The notes under the pieces are model-generated. The model did no database searches. It saw only the letters and a list, made by a program, of their open reading frames with translations, and was not told where the DNA came from. A DNA stretch of 64,000 nt, taken from contig NC_011682.1 of assembly GCF_000150955.2 (NCBI RefSeq), forward strand, positions 654,897-718,896, given 5' to 3'. Position 1 is the stretch's first letter. Every line of letters starts with the position of its first letter. Of this stretch, positions 12,301-20,361 are shown piece by piece. Both the position numbers and the translations under genes were made by a program. Source of the DNA: Phaeodactylum tricornutum CCAP 1055/1. Lineage: Eukaryota; Bacillariophyta; Bacillariophyceae; Surirellales; Neidiaceae.

Positions 12301-12571
12301 CCGAGGAGTCACGATGCGCACCACATCCAACACTGTCGACGTGCGCGGTTGCAATTTGGAAGAAGCCAAGGACCGCATCCGGTCCGCGTTCAGCGCGAGC
12401 TTACTGGCGGGCCGATCCGTGGTTTACGTACTGCACGGCCACGGAACGGGTGGGGTTTTAAAAAGCAAACTGCGGCAGTGGTTGCCCAAGGAGAAGACAC
12501 TGGTGGATTCCTTCCAAGGAGCCGATGCGGCGGACGGTGGCGACGCCTTTACCCGCGTGCAGTTGCGGTAG
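9314..12571 (+). CDS. mutS2: MutS2 family ATPase/endonuclease with C-terminal Smr domain
   Basis: MutS2 proteins act in recombination suppression or ribosome rescue rather than mismatch repair. The 1085-residue protein has the MutS core and clamp without the MutS mismatch-reading N-terminal domain. The P-loop is GPNSGGKT (about residue 550), the Walker B motif is LVLMDELGSGTDP (about 650), and the signature region with STFSGHM lies between them. A long Glu/Lys/Gln coiled coil spans about 755-860. A KOW-like segment (LKEGDKVIVCKQGP) follows, then the Smr nuclease domain from about residue 1008, with VDVRGCNLEEA and the VLHGHGTGGVLK loop. The N-terminus has a short hydrophobic leader (ILAMLGASLGWTTALVV) and then a Ser/Arg/Gly-rich stretch, suggesting targeting to the secondary plastid, though no clear ASAF motif is present. 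Start: the first ATG after an in-frame stop. Intron-free. Confidence 0.95.
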   Translation: MGISSKTILAMLGASLGWTTALVVDVPHRPWSTSSRTRSTSAIGNGNGDMDYDSSARAGADGYSVLRQPASRSNWDPNLDPEFEVPLSLDQAQSSFQTQDDYWWNNEVQKAKPKQSIQRSSSVTASSVTTASDREPANNAIAKPEDLDLFQRSLDTLDYPRVLQALEEQCTTVPARLMVRQASHDLTTNGTSTIQSKKSKRIPKGSERAFQPLTADTVLGTQERYRAVQELEWILQGGSGQINLADYSYRNRKSYKETLAGKPPPLGGNAFDLLAILAVAEQGKVLEGEEIFDVSQMLDRMQDVRLWSDDGLLNVNRLQQDIEFVELPKLASCIQVNTTLQDLLHNAFDKDDRLSGTTFPVLGRLRARVRSLKADIMGTLDSLLALPSIKNKLALESGGPIYSEVNGGRLVLPVAQKYASSVGIVHDTSRSGKTVYVEPTELVGPTNELRQAEGELRAEEARVWRSLTEQILKNQIVLETSVRAIGQLDLVMARLLLGRKLSGTIPVVQDEGVIQLRNAKHPVLLLRQVKNVVGSDVDLGADGNQGLVLTGPNSGGKTVILKLLGLMALMSRGGIPVPADRPRVAVGAKSYGDEYDSNNDEFQPRIDFFNPVLADIGDIQSVGGDLSTFSGHMLVCREVLANSGRNALVLMDELGSGTDPAQGVAIAQALLEAILETGARVAITTHYMQLKQLAASDDRFSVAGMQFVQGRPTYKLLPGTVGESFALAVAERLNLPQSVIDRAEALMDSETRQLGDLIRELEDQKGLVDQQVLELEEKRQEIGKMRFELKEQGLRLEKKQLTVRREEARKFAKKLEEKEQVLENVLEKLKADPTRRVLAKSWDDIKFVKRDALNEAENIPSIVARKKKANAVLAAEQGELIPIAELRERPELKEGDKVIVCKQGPVFGREATIVKSLGSRVEVLVNNMNVGLKLTQVALPTASFRSTSGPANTWGDGRLSIGRAAERALATERCAGPSTSSSSSSDTVAVSAPSKSRGVTMRTTSNTVDVRGCNLEEAKDRIRSAFSASLLAGRSVVYVLHGHGTGGVLKSKLRQWLPKEKTLVDSFQGADAADGGDAFTRVQLR

Positions 12572-13729
12572 TCCGTGCATAGCGCCGCCAGCTGGGACTA
12601 TCTCGCCGTCCATGAACCGCTTGGTCGACACTCTGCTAGGCAACGACTAACACGAGTTGAAGTTTGTGGTGATTGATATAGTTATTCTGCGCACAGAAAG
12701 CATTGTTGGTCCCGGAACGGGCCCGACGGCTGGTACAGGAGCGCCTCGAGCAGCACGGTGTGGCAGGCACCATCCGTTGTCGCCATGGGTGCGGTATCGC
12801 GACCAACCGACAAACTGGCTTACTGTAAATCATGGAAATATGCAGAGCTGGAGCGATTGAAGGGTCCCTTGGTGGTCGCCAGTACCGATGCATACAGCCA
12901 CAGGCGTCGAAGTAGGTATAGGTCCCGCAAAGAGGTTGGGTGAGGAGGTGGGTGTATCCGATGTCCCTGGACTCCTATGGTCCGTAGGGAGTGTGAAGGT
13001 AGCCCGAGTGTGCAGCGTAGAAAAGTTGTTGTGGTTCTTGATGAAATTGCAAATGTTTGGAGTTATGTTGTAACGAACTGTAATTGTACTGGCAATGTAA
13101 TGTCATTGTCAATGACTGTAACAGCGAGTAGCTACGTAAAGTCCGTGATCCCAATATACCGAGACTGTGAGTAGATATTCCTTTTAGTTTGTGTTCGGCT
13201 TCGTCTCGTGAGTGACGTCGTTACGGGAATCCACACACGGGCAACGATGGACGTCATATACCCCATTGGAGTACGTCTCTCTTTTGGCTTCCATACGGTT
13301 CCTTCGTGGGGTCCGGTGGGTGGGCGACGTTGTCGCTCCCGGAACCATTCGTCCGTATTCCTCCCGTGTTCGGAAGGCACCACGTACCCCCACCAGGAAA
13401 AAACCCGTACTAACTGTAAGTATAGGTATGTATGTATGTGTGTGCCGTTTCCCCAACTGGGCACGGAACAGACCCAACCAACCCGTTCACGATACACACA
13501 CACACTCACTCCAACACCACACTATACACACTCCAACATTACCAACTTCCAAAGACCCCGTCTCGTTTCGTCTCCCTTAGAGGTTTTACTCAAACAGCCA
13601 AACCCAATCACACTCCTTCCAACCCGACACAAGTTCCACTCGCAGTGTCAGTAGCCGCACATTCGGTTCCTTTCCAAACACAAACACTTACAGTTAGTCC
13701 AAACACAAAAGTACCCTTCAGCGACAGTC
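12572..13729. other. Intergenic region upstream of the DnaJ gene
   Basis: About 1.15 kb without a convincing frame. The last 250 bases are rich in A and C (ACACAC and CCAAC runs around 13490-13720), as in a 5' leader. No clear array of heat-shock elements was seen, although the downstream gene encodes a chaperone. Confidence 0.5.
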
Positions 13730-14803
13730 ATGTTTGGAGGCATTCCGTTCGAACACTTTGCGCACGGCGGTGGCGGCGGCGGCATGCCCGGAGGTCGAGG
13801 CGGTGGTGCTCCCGCGGATACGACCAAACTCTACGAAACCCTTGGAGTGCCCAAAACCGCGACGGCACAAGAAATCAAAAAGGCCTACCGGAAACTCGCC
13901 GTCAAGCATCATCCGTAAGTCTCACGATTTGCCATTGTGTGTGGTGCTGATCGTAGCGTGGTAGAGGTTGTTTGACGCCGAGGTGGTCTCTGATGGACGC
14001 GGACCGACACTGTCTCATCCACCTGCCGTCTACTCTTTTCTCACTCTATAATGTTTGTCTCTCTTTCTATTCTTTGTCACTCTCCTTAACCCGTTATCGA
14101 TACCTTGCGGCACTGCATCGTCCTTTTCTACTTACACACATACAGGGACAAGGGCGGTGACGAGCACAAGTTCAAGGAGATTTCAGCCGCCTACGAGATT
14201 CTCAGCGACGCGGACAAGCGCGGCAAGTACGACCAGTACGGATTGGACGGTGTCGACGACGAGTCCGGAGCCGCCGCACGCGGGGAAGACCTCTTCAGCA
14301 TGTTCTTTGGAGGCGGCGGACGCGGTGGCGGACGATCCGGGCCCCGCAAAGGACCCGCCGTCAATCATCCCATCAAGGTCAGTCTGGAAGATCTATACAT
14401 GGGAAAAACCGTCAAGCTGGCCGTCAACCGCAAAGTCATTGTCGGGGAAGTCCAGACCTGTGCCAAATGCAAGGGACAGGGAGCCATTATGGAAGTCCGA
14501 CAAATTGGACCCGGCATGATTACGCAAATGCAACGCGCTTGTCCCGATTGCGAAGGACAAGGCACGCAGGCACAGACCAAGACGGAACGGAAGGTCTTGG
14601 AAGTCCTCATTGAAAAAGGCATGCAGCACAATCAGAAAATTACCTTTCGCGGCATGGCGGACGAAGTCCCCGGCATGGAACCGGGAGACGTCAACTTTAT
14701 TGTGCAAGAAAAGGAACACGACATGTTCAAACGAAAAGGCGCCGACTTGCTCGCGACCAAGGAAATTTGTCTCAACCAAGCCCTCTGCGGATACTCGGTA
14801 CGT

Positions 14804-14862
<59 letters not shown>

Positions 14863-15378
14863 GGCACACAGTGTTGGTCTACACGGGTTGGTCTACCTTT
14901 TATCCTAGGTATTCTTACACACCGACAAGCTCCTCCTCACATTGGAATTGTTTGACACTCGCAGTGGCACTTTACGCATTTGGACGGTCGCAAAATTCTC
15001 GTCAAAACCAAACCGGGTCAAATCATTGAATGCGAAACAACGGACGCCGAATCCGGCCGCACCTTGCCCTACCTGACCAACGTGGTGGGCGAAGGCATGC
15101 CCAGCCACGGTAATCCCTTCGTGAAGGGCAATCTCTACATTGCCTTTCACGTCCAATTCCCCAAAAGACTCGAACCCGACGTGGTGGCGCAACTCCGCAC
15201 GCTGTTGCCGGGGGCGAACGTCGACGAAGATTACGACCCGGAAGAGACGGAAGAACACGCCATGGAGTTTGCCGACCTACGACACTTTGGCAAGGGCGGA
15301 GCGGCGGCCCAAAGCAGCGAATACGACAGCGACGAAGAAGCCGGTGGTGGACAAGGCGTCCAGTGCCAACAGTCGTAA
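13730..15378 (+). CDS. DnaJ/Hsp40 class A-type co-chaperone, farnesylation motif, only two zinc motifs; three exons
   Basis: Exons 13730-13914, 14146-14797 and 14965-15378 join to a 416-residue protein; both introns are GT-AG, and the total length is a multiple of three. The J domain includes HPD, with the first intron splitting the Pro codon. A Gly-rich linker ([14 protein letters not shown]) follows. The two beta-barrel domains match DNAJA1/DNAJA2 closely ([37 protein letters not shown]-like [11 protein letters not shown]). The protein ends in CQQS, a CaaX box for farnesylation, so it is a cytosolic or ER-surface Hsp70 partner like Ydj1. The zinc region is unusual: only CAKCKGQG and CPDCEGQG are present, equivalent to motifs 2 and 3. 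Motifs 1 and 4, which form the other zinc site, are absent, and the flanks join directly. The second intron carries a long TTG microsatellite. Confidence 0.93.
14803..14863 (+). repeat. (TTG)n microsatellite inside the DnaJ second intron
   Basis: About twenty uninterrupted TTG triplets lie a few bases after the GTACGT donor of the 167-base intron (14798-14964). Read as protein they give poly-Val, poly-Leu or poly-Cys, or poly-Gln on the other strand, which explains long spurious frames here. Probably length-variable between strains. Confidence 0.95.
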
Positions 15379-15972
15379 AACCGGAAACGGCATGGCTTAG
15401 GGTAGTGATGGTAGCAATATTGATACCGATGCGTAGATGTGCGTGTGGACGTTTTGTGTGTGCGTGCGCACGGACGGGACGGCGAGTTTGGTGTTGGATG
15501 TGATCGGATGCTTCCGGTACGGTGAAACATCGACTACAATTCCCGTGAGTTCGCATTGTAATTAGGGTCTCAATCTTTCGAAAATACAGCCTTGGCTAGT
15601 GTATTTCTCTATTGCTGCGTAGCGTATCGCATCGCATCATATGGATGAATCGATTGATTGTGCGATTCGTCCACCGTATTTGTACTCGCAAGGAGTTTGT
15701 ATAACAGTTAGTCTCTACTAGAGCTAGTAGATTGTACAAAGTGCAAGGGGAGCTTTTTCCATACACTTACTGTGAGGCCCTGTTTCCAGTCGTTTTTGGG
15801 TCCCTGTCGTGACGTGTTCATCGGCTTCGCTCACGAGACGCTTCTGCGTTGTCACGCAACGGAACGCGGGAAGTCCGAAATAGTGAGATTCTCGATCGGA
15901 GACGAGAACTTGGTGTTCCATTAGGAGCAACTTGGCAAGATTGCCCCTTACCCCAATATACCCAGAGCCACC
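15379..15972. other. Intergenic, DnaJ 3' end to RING-protein promoter
   Basis: About 590 bases between two plus-strand genes. It presumably contains the DnaJ 3' UTR and the promoter of the RING protein. No feature recognised. Confidence 0.5.
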
Positions 15973-17301
15973 ATGGGAGTCCGCCGACCCTCGTCCACCG
16001 GGTCATTCAGCGCTAGCACCACAAACATGCGAAGGAAGTTGTTGCCATTCAATCCGGTGGGACGCAGCAGTATGTTGTGTTCGACGGAATTCAATCCTTT
16101 GCAAACGTTGGTTTGGAACGCAACCTCGGGATTTTATGACGTTCCAGACAACACGATCAACACTACGAATACTACGGCTAGTACAACGAATGCTGTTGGT
16201 GGAAACACTGGACAACGGTGGCTACAATCCTTGTTTTCGTGGACCAACGAGGACGAATCGTTACAAAATTCCGAGGACGTCAGCGGCATTCACAGCCGTT
16301 CACGTCGCGACGCTCCTATTCAAACGGAACAATCGTCCCGTCTCTGGACGAGCCACAAGGCGGACTATGATTACCAGGGACGTGTGGATTCTTACGTGCC
16401 TCATCGCCGTTTGGAGGATCCACCGACACCGGTCTTGTACGGCCGTCAGTGTTTGTGCTCCCCGCTCCCCGACACCTACTGCCCCATCGGGGCGCACCAC
16501 TGCAAGATTGCCTTTACCGACGCCTCGGCTCGCCGGGATATCTTCGAAATATCTTGCGCCGCCGATAGCAAAGACTCCTTTGTTCGCTTCGTTGTGCCCC
16601 TCATGTTTTTCTTCTGGTTCCTCGTACTCTGTAGCTGCGTCTACTCGCCCAAGGGTGCCTACGCACGAGGATACCTCCAGCGCGTTGTCTTTTGCTGGCA
16701 GACACCCCGGTACGAACAAGCCCTGCAGGAAAATCTGGATCGCATCGTACGACGCAATCGCCAACGCCGCGAAGCACAGGCCCGGATTCGAAGGCGGACG
16801 GTCGCGAGCCACCGTGTGGTTCTGGGACGCGATCGCCCTCCCGGCACGGACTCCTTATACCCACCGCAGTTGGATCACAGCCGTCCCGGTCGTCGTGTCG
16901 GTAGCCCTGTTGTTACCCACACTACGGATCCACCGACGGAACTTCCACCCGCAGACGTGGATTGGACGGCTCAAGCCGGTATGGAACTGGTCCAACGGTC
17001 CGTGGTGGTCTTACGCACCCGGCGGTACCGGGATCGACCGACGGTCCACCAGTCCAGTGACCATGCCGACGCGGCGCAGCAGGAAACGGCACCGCACGAT
17101 GACGTGTGTGCCATTTGTCTCAACGCCTTTGCCGACGCCGATCGTGTGGGTGACTTGCAGTGCCAACACGTCTTTCACGTCGACTGCCTCAAGTCGTGGA
17201 TTCAACATAAAAATCACTGTCCCTTGTGCAAGGCGGATGATCTCGCCACTCCTCCCGAAGCACCGCGTAGCAGTCCCAATTTGGAACGGCCATCGTCGTA
17301 A
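15973..17301 (+). CDS. RING-H2 membrane protein, probable E3 ubiquitin ligase
   Basis: The 442-residue protein has a Ser/Thr/Asn-rich N-terminal half. A short Cys-rich segment (CLCSPLPDTYCP, then HHCKIAF) follows. One strong membrane segment lies near residues 203-222 (VVPLMFFFWFLVLCSCVYS), then a basic stretch rich in Arg and Gln. A complete RING-H2 finger starts about residue 378: CAICLNAF, QCQHVFHVDCLKSW and CPLC supply the C3H2C3 ligands. This layout fits a membrane-anchored ubiquitin ligase of the ATL/RNF type; the substrate is unknown. The Cys-rich part before the membrane segment would be lumenal or extracellular. The ATG at 15973 follows an ACC context. A second open frame across the same region is a shadow. 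Confidence 0.85.
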   Translation: MGVRRPSSTGSFSASTTNMRRKLLPFNPVGRSSMLCSTEFNPLQTLVWNATSGFYDVPDNTINTTNTTASTTNAVGGNTGQRWLQSLFSWTNEDESLQNSEDVSGIHSRSRRDAPIQTEQSSRLWTSHKADYDYQGRVDSYVPHRRLEDPPTPVLYGRQCLCSPLPDTYCPIGAHHCKIAFTDASARRDIFEISCAADSKDSFVRFVVPLMFFFWFLVLCSCVYSPKGAYARGYLQRVVFCWQTPRYEQALQENLDRIVRRNRQRREAQARIRRRTVASHRVVLGRDRPPGTDSLYPPQLDHSRPGRRVGSPVVTHTTDPPTELPPADVDWTAQAGMELVQRSVVVLRTRRYRDRPTVHQSSDHADAAQQETAPHDDVCAICLNAFADADRVGDLQCQHVFHVDCLKSWIQHKNHCPLCKADDLATPPEAPRSSPNLERPSS

Positions 17302-17588
17302 GTTTGAATTTAAACATGGAGTTGGCTGCACCGCTTCGTCTGCTTTTGGTTTGGTCGTGTTGGCGTGTGCCATGTTTGCCGCAGAGGACTGCCCCTCTTT
17401 CTGTTCCAGTAGTCAGTTTTGAATTCGTTATAGTAGTGTTACCTTCTCTCGACACATCTCATTTACACAATTAGAAAAGAAAAACACATGCAGTACATGG
17501 ATACAAAACCACCGAATGGAACGAGGGCCACAATTGGATTCTCTGATAGGGTGCGTCACTCGGTACCTGCTGCATTCCGCGAATGTGT
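17302..17588. other. Short convergent intergenic gap
   Basis: Roughly 290 bases between the ends of two convergent genes. It would hold both 3' UTRs; nothing else seen. Confidence 0.5.
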
Positions 17589-18725
17589 CTACAGAGACCG
17601 GCGAAAGGAGACCGCGTCCGCCTCGCGCAATACTTGCAAAATATCCTCGTGTACGTGTCCGTTACTGCAGAGCATGTTACGGGTAGACAGTTGATATTCC
17701 GATCCATCCAAACCCGTCACGACACCACCCGCCTCTTGTACGAGCAAGGCTCCGGCAGCCAAATCCCAACTCGACAAATCGTAGCCGAAATGTGCCGCCA
17801 AACGGCCTGCCGCGATCCATGACAAGGTCAAGGCACTGCAGGCTACCACACGGATCCCACGGCAGGTACCGTTCAACGCCAGGACGCCACGCATGGAGGT
17901 GGCAAAGGCGGCGGGGTCCGCCGGACAGCCGGCGTTGACGATGGCGTCGTGGACGTTGGTGACGGTATCGGCAACGCGCAAGGGTTGGCCGTTGACGGTG
18001 GCGCCTTGTCCACGCACTGCGGCAAAGAGTTCGTCCTCATGCGGGTCGTAGACGACGCCGACCACCGTAATTCCTTGGTAGACAACCGCCATGGTGACGG
18101 CGCACAACCGGAGTCCGGAGGCAAAGTTGGCCGTCCCGTCGATCGGGTCGCAGATCCATACGTAGCCCGACTCGGAATTTTGTACAGTCGTGGACAAGGC
18201 GGCTTCGCTAGCGGCTGCGCCGGGATCGACATCTTCCTCACCGAGAAAGGAGTGCGTGGGATACGCTGCACGGACAATCGTCTCGACCGCCAATTGGGCC
18301 TGCTTATCGTATTCGGTCACAATGTCTTTTATATTGGTTTTGACGTCAATGGCTGGGGAGGAATGGTGCGTGGCACCTGCTTCCAGTTCAGCAGCACATC
18401 CGAGATGAGCCGTGATGACGGCTCCCGCCGCTCTGGCTGCTTGCGACGCCGTTTCGAGTAGCCTTTGACAATCTCGTGACGAAAGCGACTTCCAGGCATC
18501 AGGTCCGGTAGCGTCCAAGGAAGCCGAGCGGACGATGCCGTAAGGATCGGCAGCGTTCGTCGAAAACCCCCCACGGGCCGGTGTGGATTTTGCCTTTTGC
18601 GAGCCAAACGATGGAACAAGAAAGGCCGGACGAGGCCGACAGCTGCGAGTAGTATGTCTAGCAAGAAGGACCGAGGCGACGACTGCAGTATTCATCGAAC
18701 GTCGTAAGGATCGATTGCTGGACAT
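17589..18725 (-). CDS. Inositol monophosphatase family phosphatase
   Basis: Mg-dependent, Li-sensitive phosphatase family acting on inositol phosphates, histidinol phosphate, galactose phosphate or similar small substrates. The metal-binding motifs are all present: FLGEEDV (about residue 162), WICDPIDGTANF (about 190) and SSWDLAAGALLV (about 317). The length of 378 exceeds the usual 270-290 by an N-terminal stretch of about 80 residues rich in Ser, Arg and Ala, compatible with a mitochondrial or plastid transit peptide. The N-terminal half contains the helices typical of IMPase (TEYDKQAQLAVETIV). The true substrate cannot be decided from sequence. Start: the ATG at 18725; a second Met, in RRSMNTAVV, could also be used. 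Confidence 0.92.
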   Translation of the reverse strand: MSSNRSLRRSMNTAVVASVLLARHTTRSCRPRPAFLVPSFGSQKAKSTPARGGFSTNAADPYGIVRSASLDATGPDAWKSLSSRDCQRLLETASQAARAAGAVITAHLGCAAELEAGATHHSSPAIDVKTNIKDIVTEYDKQAQLAVETIVRAAYPTHSFLGEEDVDPGAAASEAALSTTVQNSESGYVWICDPIDGTANFASGLRLCAVTMAVVYQGITVVGVVYDPHEDELFAAVRGQGATVNGQPLRVADTVTNVHDAIVNAGCPADPAAFATSMRGVLALNGTCRGIRVVACSALTLSWIAAGRLAAHFGYDLSSWDLAAGALLVQEAGGVVTGLDGSEYQLSTRNMLCSNGHVHEDILQVLREADAVSFRRSL

Positions 18726-19181
18726 TGGATAATTGCAGTTCTTTGCGTATCGTTAGCGGCAACGTTGCGAATAGCGAGTTGGGAAATTCGTGCAATCAAC
18801 GGAAAGCAAGGGGCGTGGATGGATCGGTGCGCGTCGGAAAGTGCATGCAACCACGAAAATGTCTACTTTACAGTGAAGCAACGGAGAGCAACGCCATGGT
18901 CACCTATCGTTTGCGCTATCGAAACACGAATTCCCTTTGGAACACGGATTGTTTTAAAAATTATTTTTGAATACAAAAGTTGAAATATCAATTGCATTTA
19001 CAGTGTCTCACTGTACATGTTCTGACTGTGATTCCATCACAATTCGGATCTGTATGGTCTCTGTGTATGTGTTGTAAGTTTGGGCTCGAAAGGCTTTGGA
19101 TGCTACCGAGACCTTCGAGAGCTAGTGTATACACTTACCGGGTTGGCAAGAGTTTGGACCGTAACTGTTAATTTTACCAGA
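18726..19181. other. Divergent intergenic region
   Basis: About 455 bases between the divergent phosphatase and C2H2 genes; probably a shared promoter region. No frame worth calling. Confidence 0.5.
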
Positions 19182-20249
19182 ATGGCAACGCCAGAGCCGT
19201 ACTTTGCGTGCGATCGACGGCTGAGTCGGGCGGCCCGTGCTCTCGTCCAACAACGGTTGCAAAAGGCCCCGATGCACCGTAATCACGCACTACTAGACCA
19301 CAGCAGCAGCAGTAGCAACAACGACGAGGCGACCGTTTGGGAGTGGCTTGATCGTACTCTAGTCCAGCCGTCGTCGGCTTGTCCTTTGCTACACGATGCG
19401 CTCCAGGAACAAGAACAAGCGGTTGTACTGGTACCGCCCGTCTCCTGGCGGAGTGGAGCGACGCCGGATTGGCAGCGACGGGGCGGAGGACGGCAGAAAC
19501 GACCCCACCGTACTCGACCATTGCATTGGTTCCAGTGTGGATTGTGTTGGAAGACGTTCGGTACACGATACTATCTCGACCGACATCTCGAACGACACCA
19601 CGGCGAGGCGTTGGGGACACACGCGGACGATTTGGACGACTCCTGCCCGGCTATCACGTGGTGTGCATTTCTGGGAGCGCATTCGTGTCAGGATACGGCC
19701 TTGGAGGAGGAACCCTACTACGACCGTGGTAGTGGAGGCTTGGGGGACGACCGGGATGTGGTTCGTCGCAAGGTGGCCCGGCGAGCACACGACTACGTTT
19801 GTACCGCGGAGACGATCCGGCACGCGCAAAATGCGTGTCACGCCATGGTACACGAATGCTTTGGTGGAACCGAATCGGAACTCGGAACATACTTGACGGA
19901 GTCTTACTGTTCGACCTTGGCGTGTCCGCATCTCCTTTACCAGCTCTGGAGCAAGACACTCGGTGGGACCCAGGCAGCGGCCCTGGTGCTCAAGCAAGTG
20001 CACGAATGGGAAGAAGATTGGATCTACTGGTCCAAAGAACACCACGAAATGGGGAAATGGGGATTTGCCCTCTTGCTGGTACTGGTACTGTTCTACGGAC
20101 TGGCCTTTTGGAATCGTAGGCACCGGGACACTTTTGCGCTTGCCCCATTCTCGAGTACGCATGCACCCGGACGTCCACGGCGCCGGCCGTGTGAGACACC
20201 CCAATTGTGGCCCGTGCCCTCGTCACCATTCAAGCAAAAGCGGAGATGA
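19182..20249 (+). CDS. C2H2 zinc-finger protein with C-terminal membrane segment
   Basis: The ATG at 19182 gives 355 residues; the frame extends further upstream only through non-ATG codons. A single classical C2H2 finger occurs near residues 114-135 (FQCGLCWKTFG, then HLERHH). After it comes a Cys-containing conserved-looking region (CAFLGAHSC, ACPHLLYQLW). A hydrophobic segment near residues 291-308 (FALLLVLVLFYGLAFW) is followed by a basic, Pro-rich tail. A lone zinc finger with a membrane anchor is not a normal transcription-factor layout. The protein could be a membrane-tethered regulator or an ER protein whose finger binds protein. I do not recognise a characterised relative. The coding frame is supported by its length and by the finger, but the function is open. 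Confidence 0.75.
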   Translation: MATPEPYFACDRRLSRAARALVQQRLQKAPMHRNHALLDHSSSSSNNDEATVWEWLDRTLVQPSSACPLLHDALQEQEQAVVLVPPVSWRSGATPDWQRRGGGRQKRPHRTRPLHWFQCGLCWKTFGTRYYLDRHLERHHGEALGTHADDLDDSCPAITWCAFLGAHSCQDTALEEEPYYDRGSGGLGDDRDVVRRKVARRAHDYVCTAETIRHAQNACHAMVHECFGGTESELGTYLTESYCSTLACPHLLYQLWSKTLGGTQAAALVLKQVHEWEEDWIYWSKEHHEMGKWGFALLLVLVLFYGLAFWNRRHRDTFALAPFSSTHAPGRPRRRPCETPQLWPVPSSPFKQKRR

Positions 20250-20361
20250 AAGTAATTAAACAATAAAGGAATAATTATCCGTACAGAAAACAAAAACGGT
20301 ACACTTATATTGGATGGTTCAAAGGGAACCAACCATTCCGCAGAGAACCAACTTTGGTTCC
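20250..20361. other. Short convergent gap
   Basis: About 110 bases between converging stop codons. The sequence AATAAAGGAATAA just after the C2H2 stop may serve as a polyadenylation signal. Confidence 0.35.

Noticed and set aside
14393-14955. Frames with poly-Gln (minus) or poly-Val/Cys (plus) runs.
   Set aside because: Created by the TTG microsatellite in the DnaJ intron.
15932-17422. A 496-codon plus-strand frame overlapping the RING protein.
   Set aside because: It has no domain and an amino-acid make-up typical of a shifted frame; the RING ligands are in the other frame.
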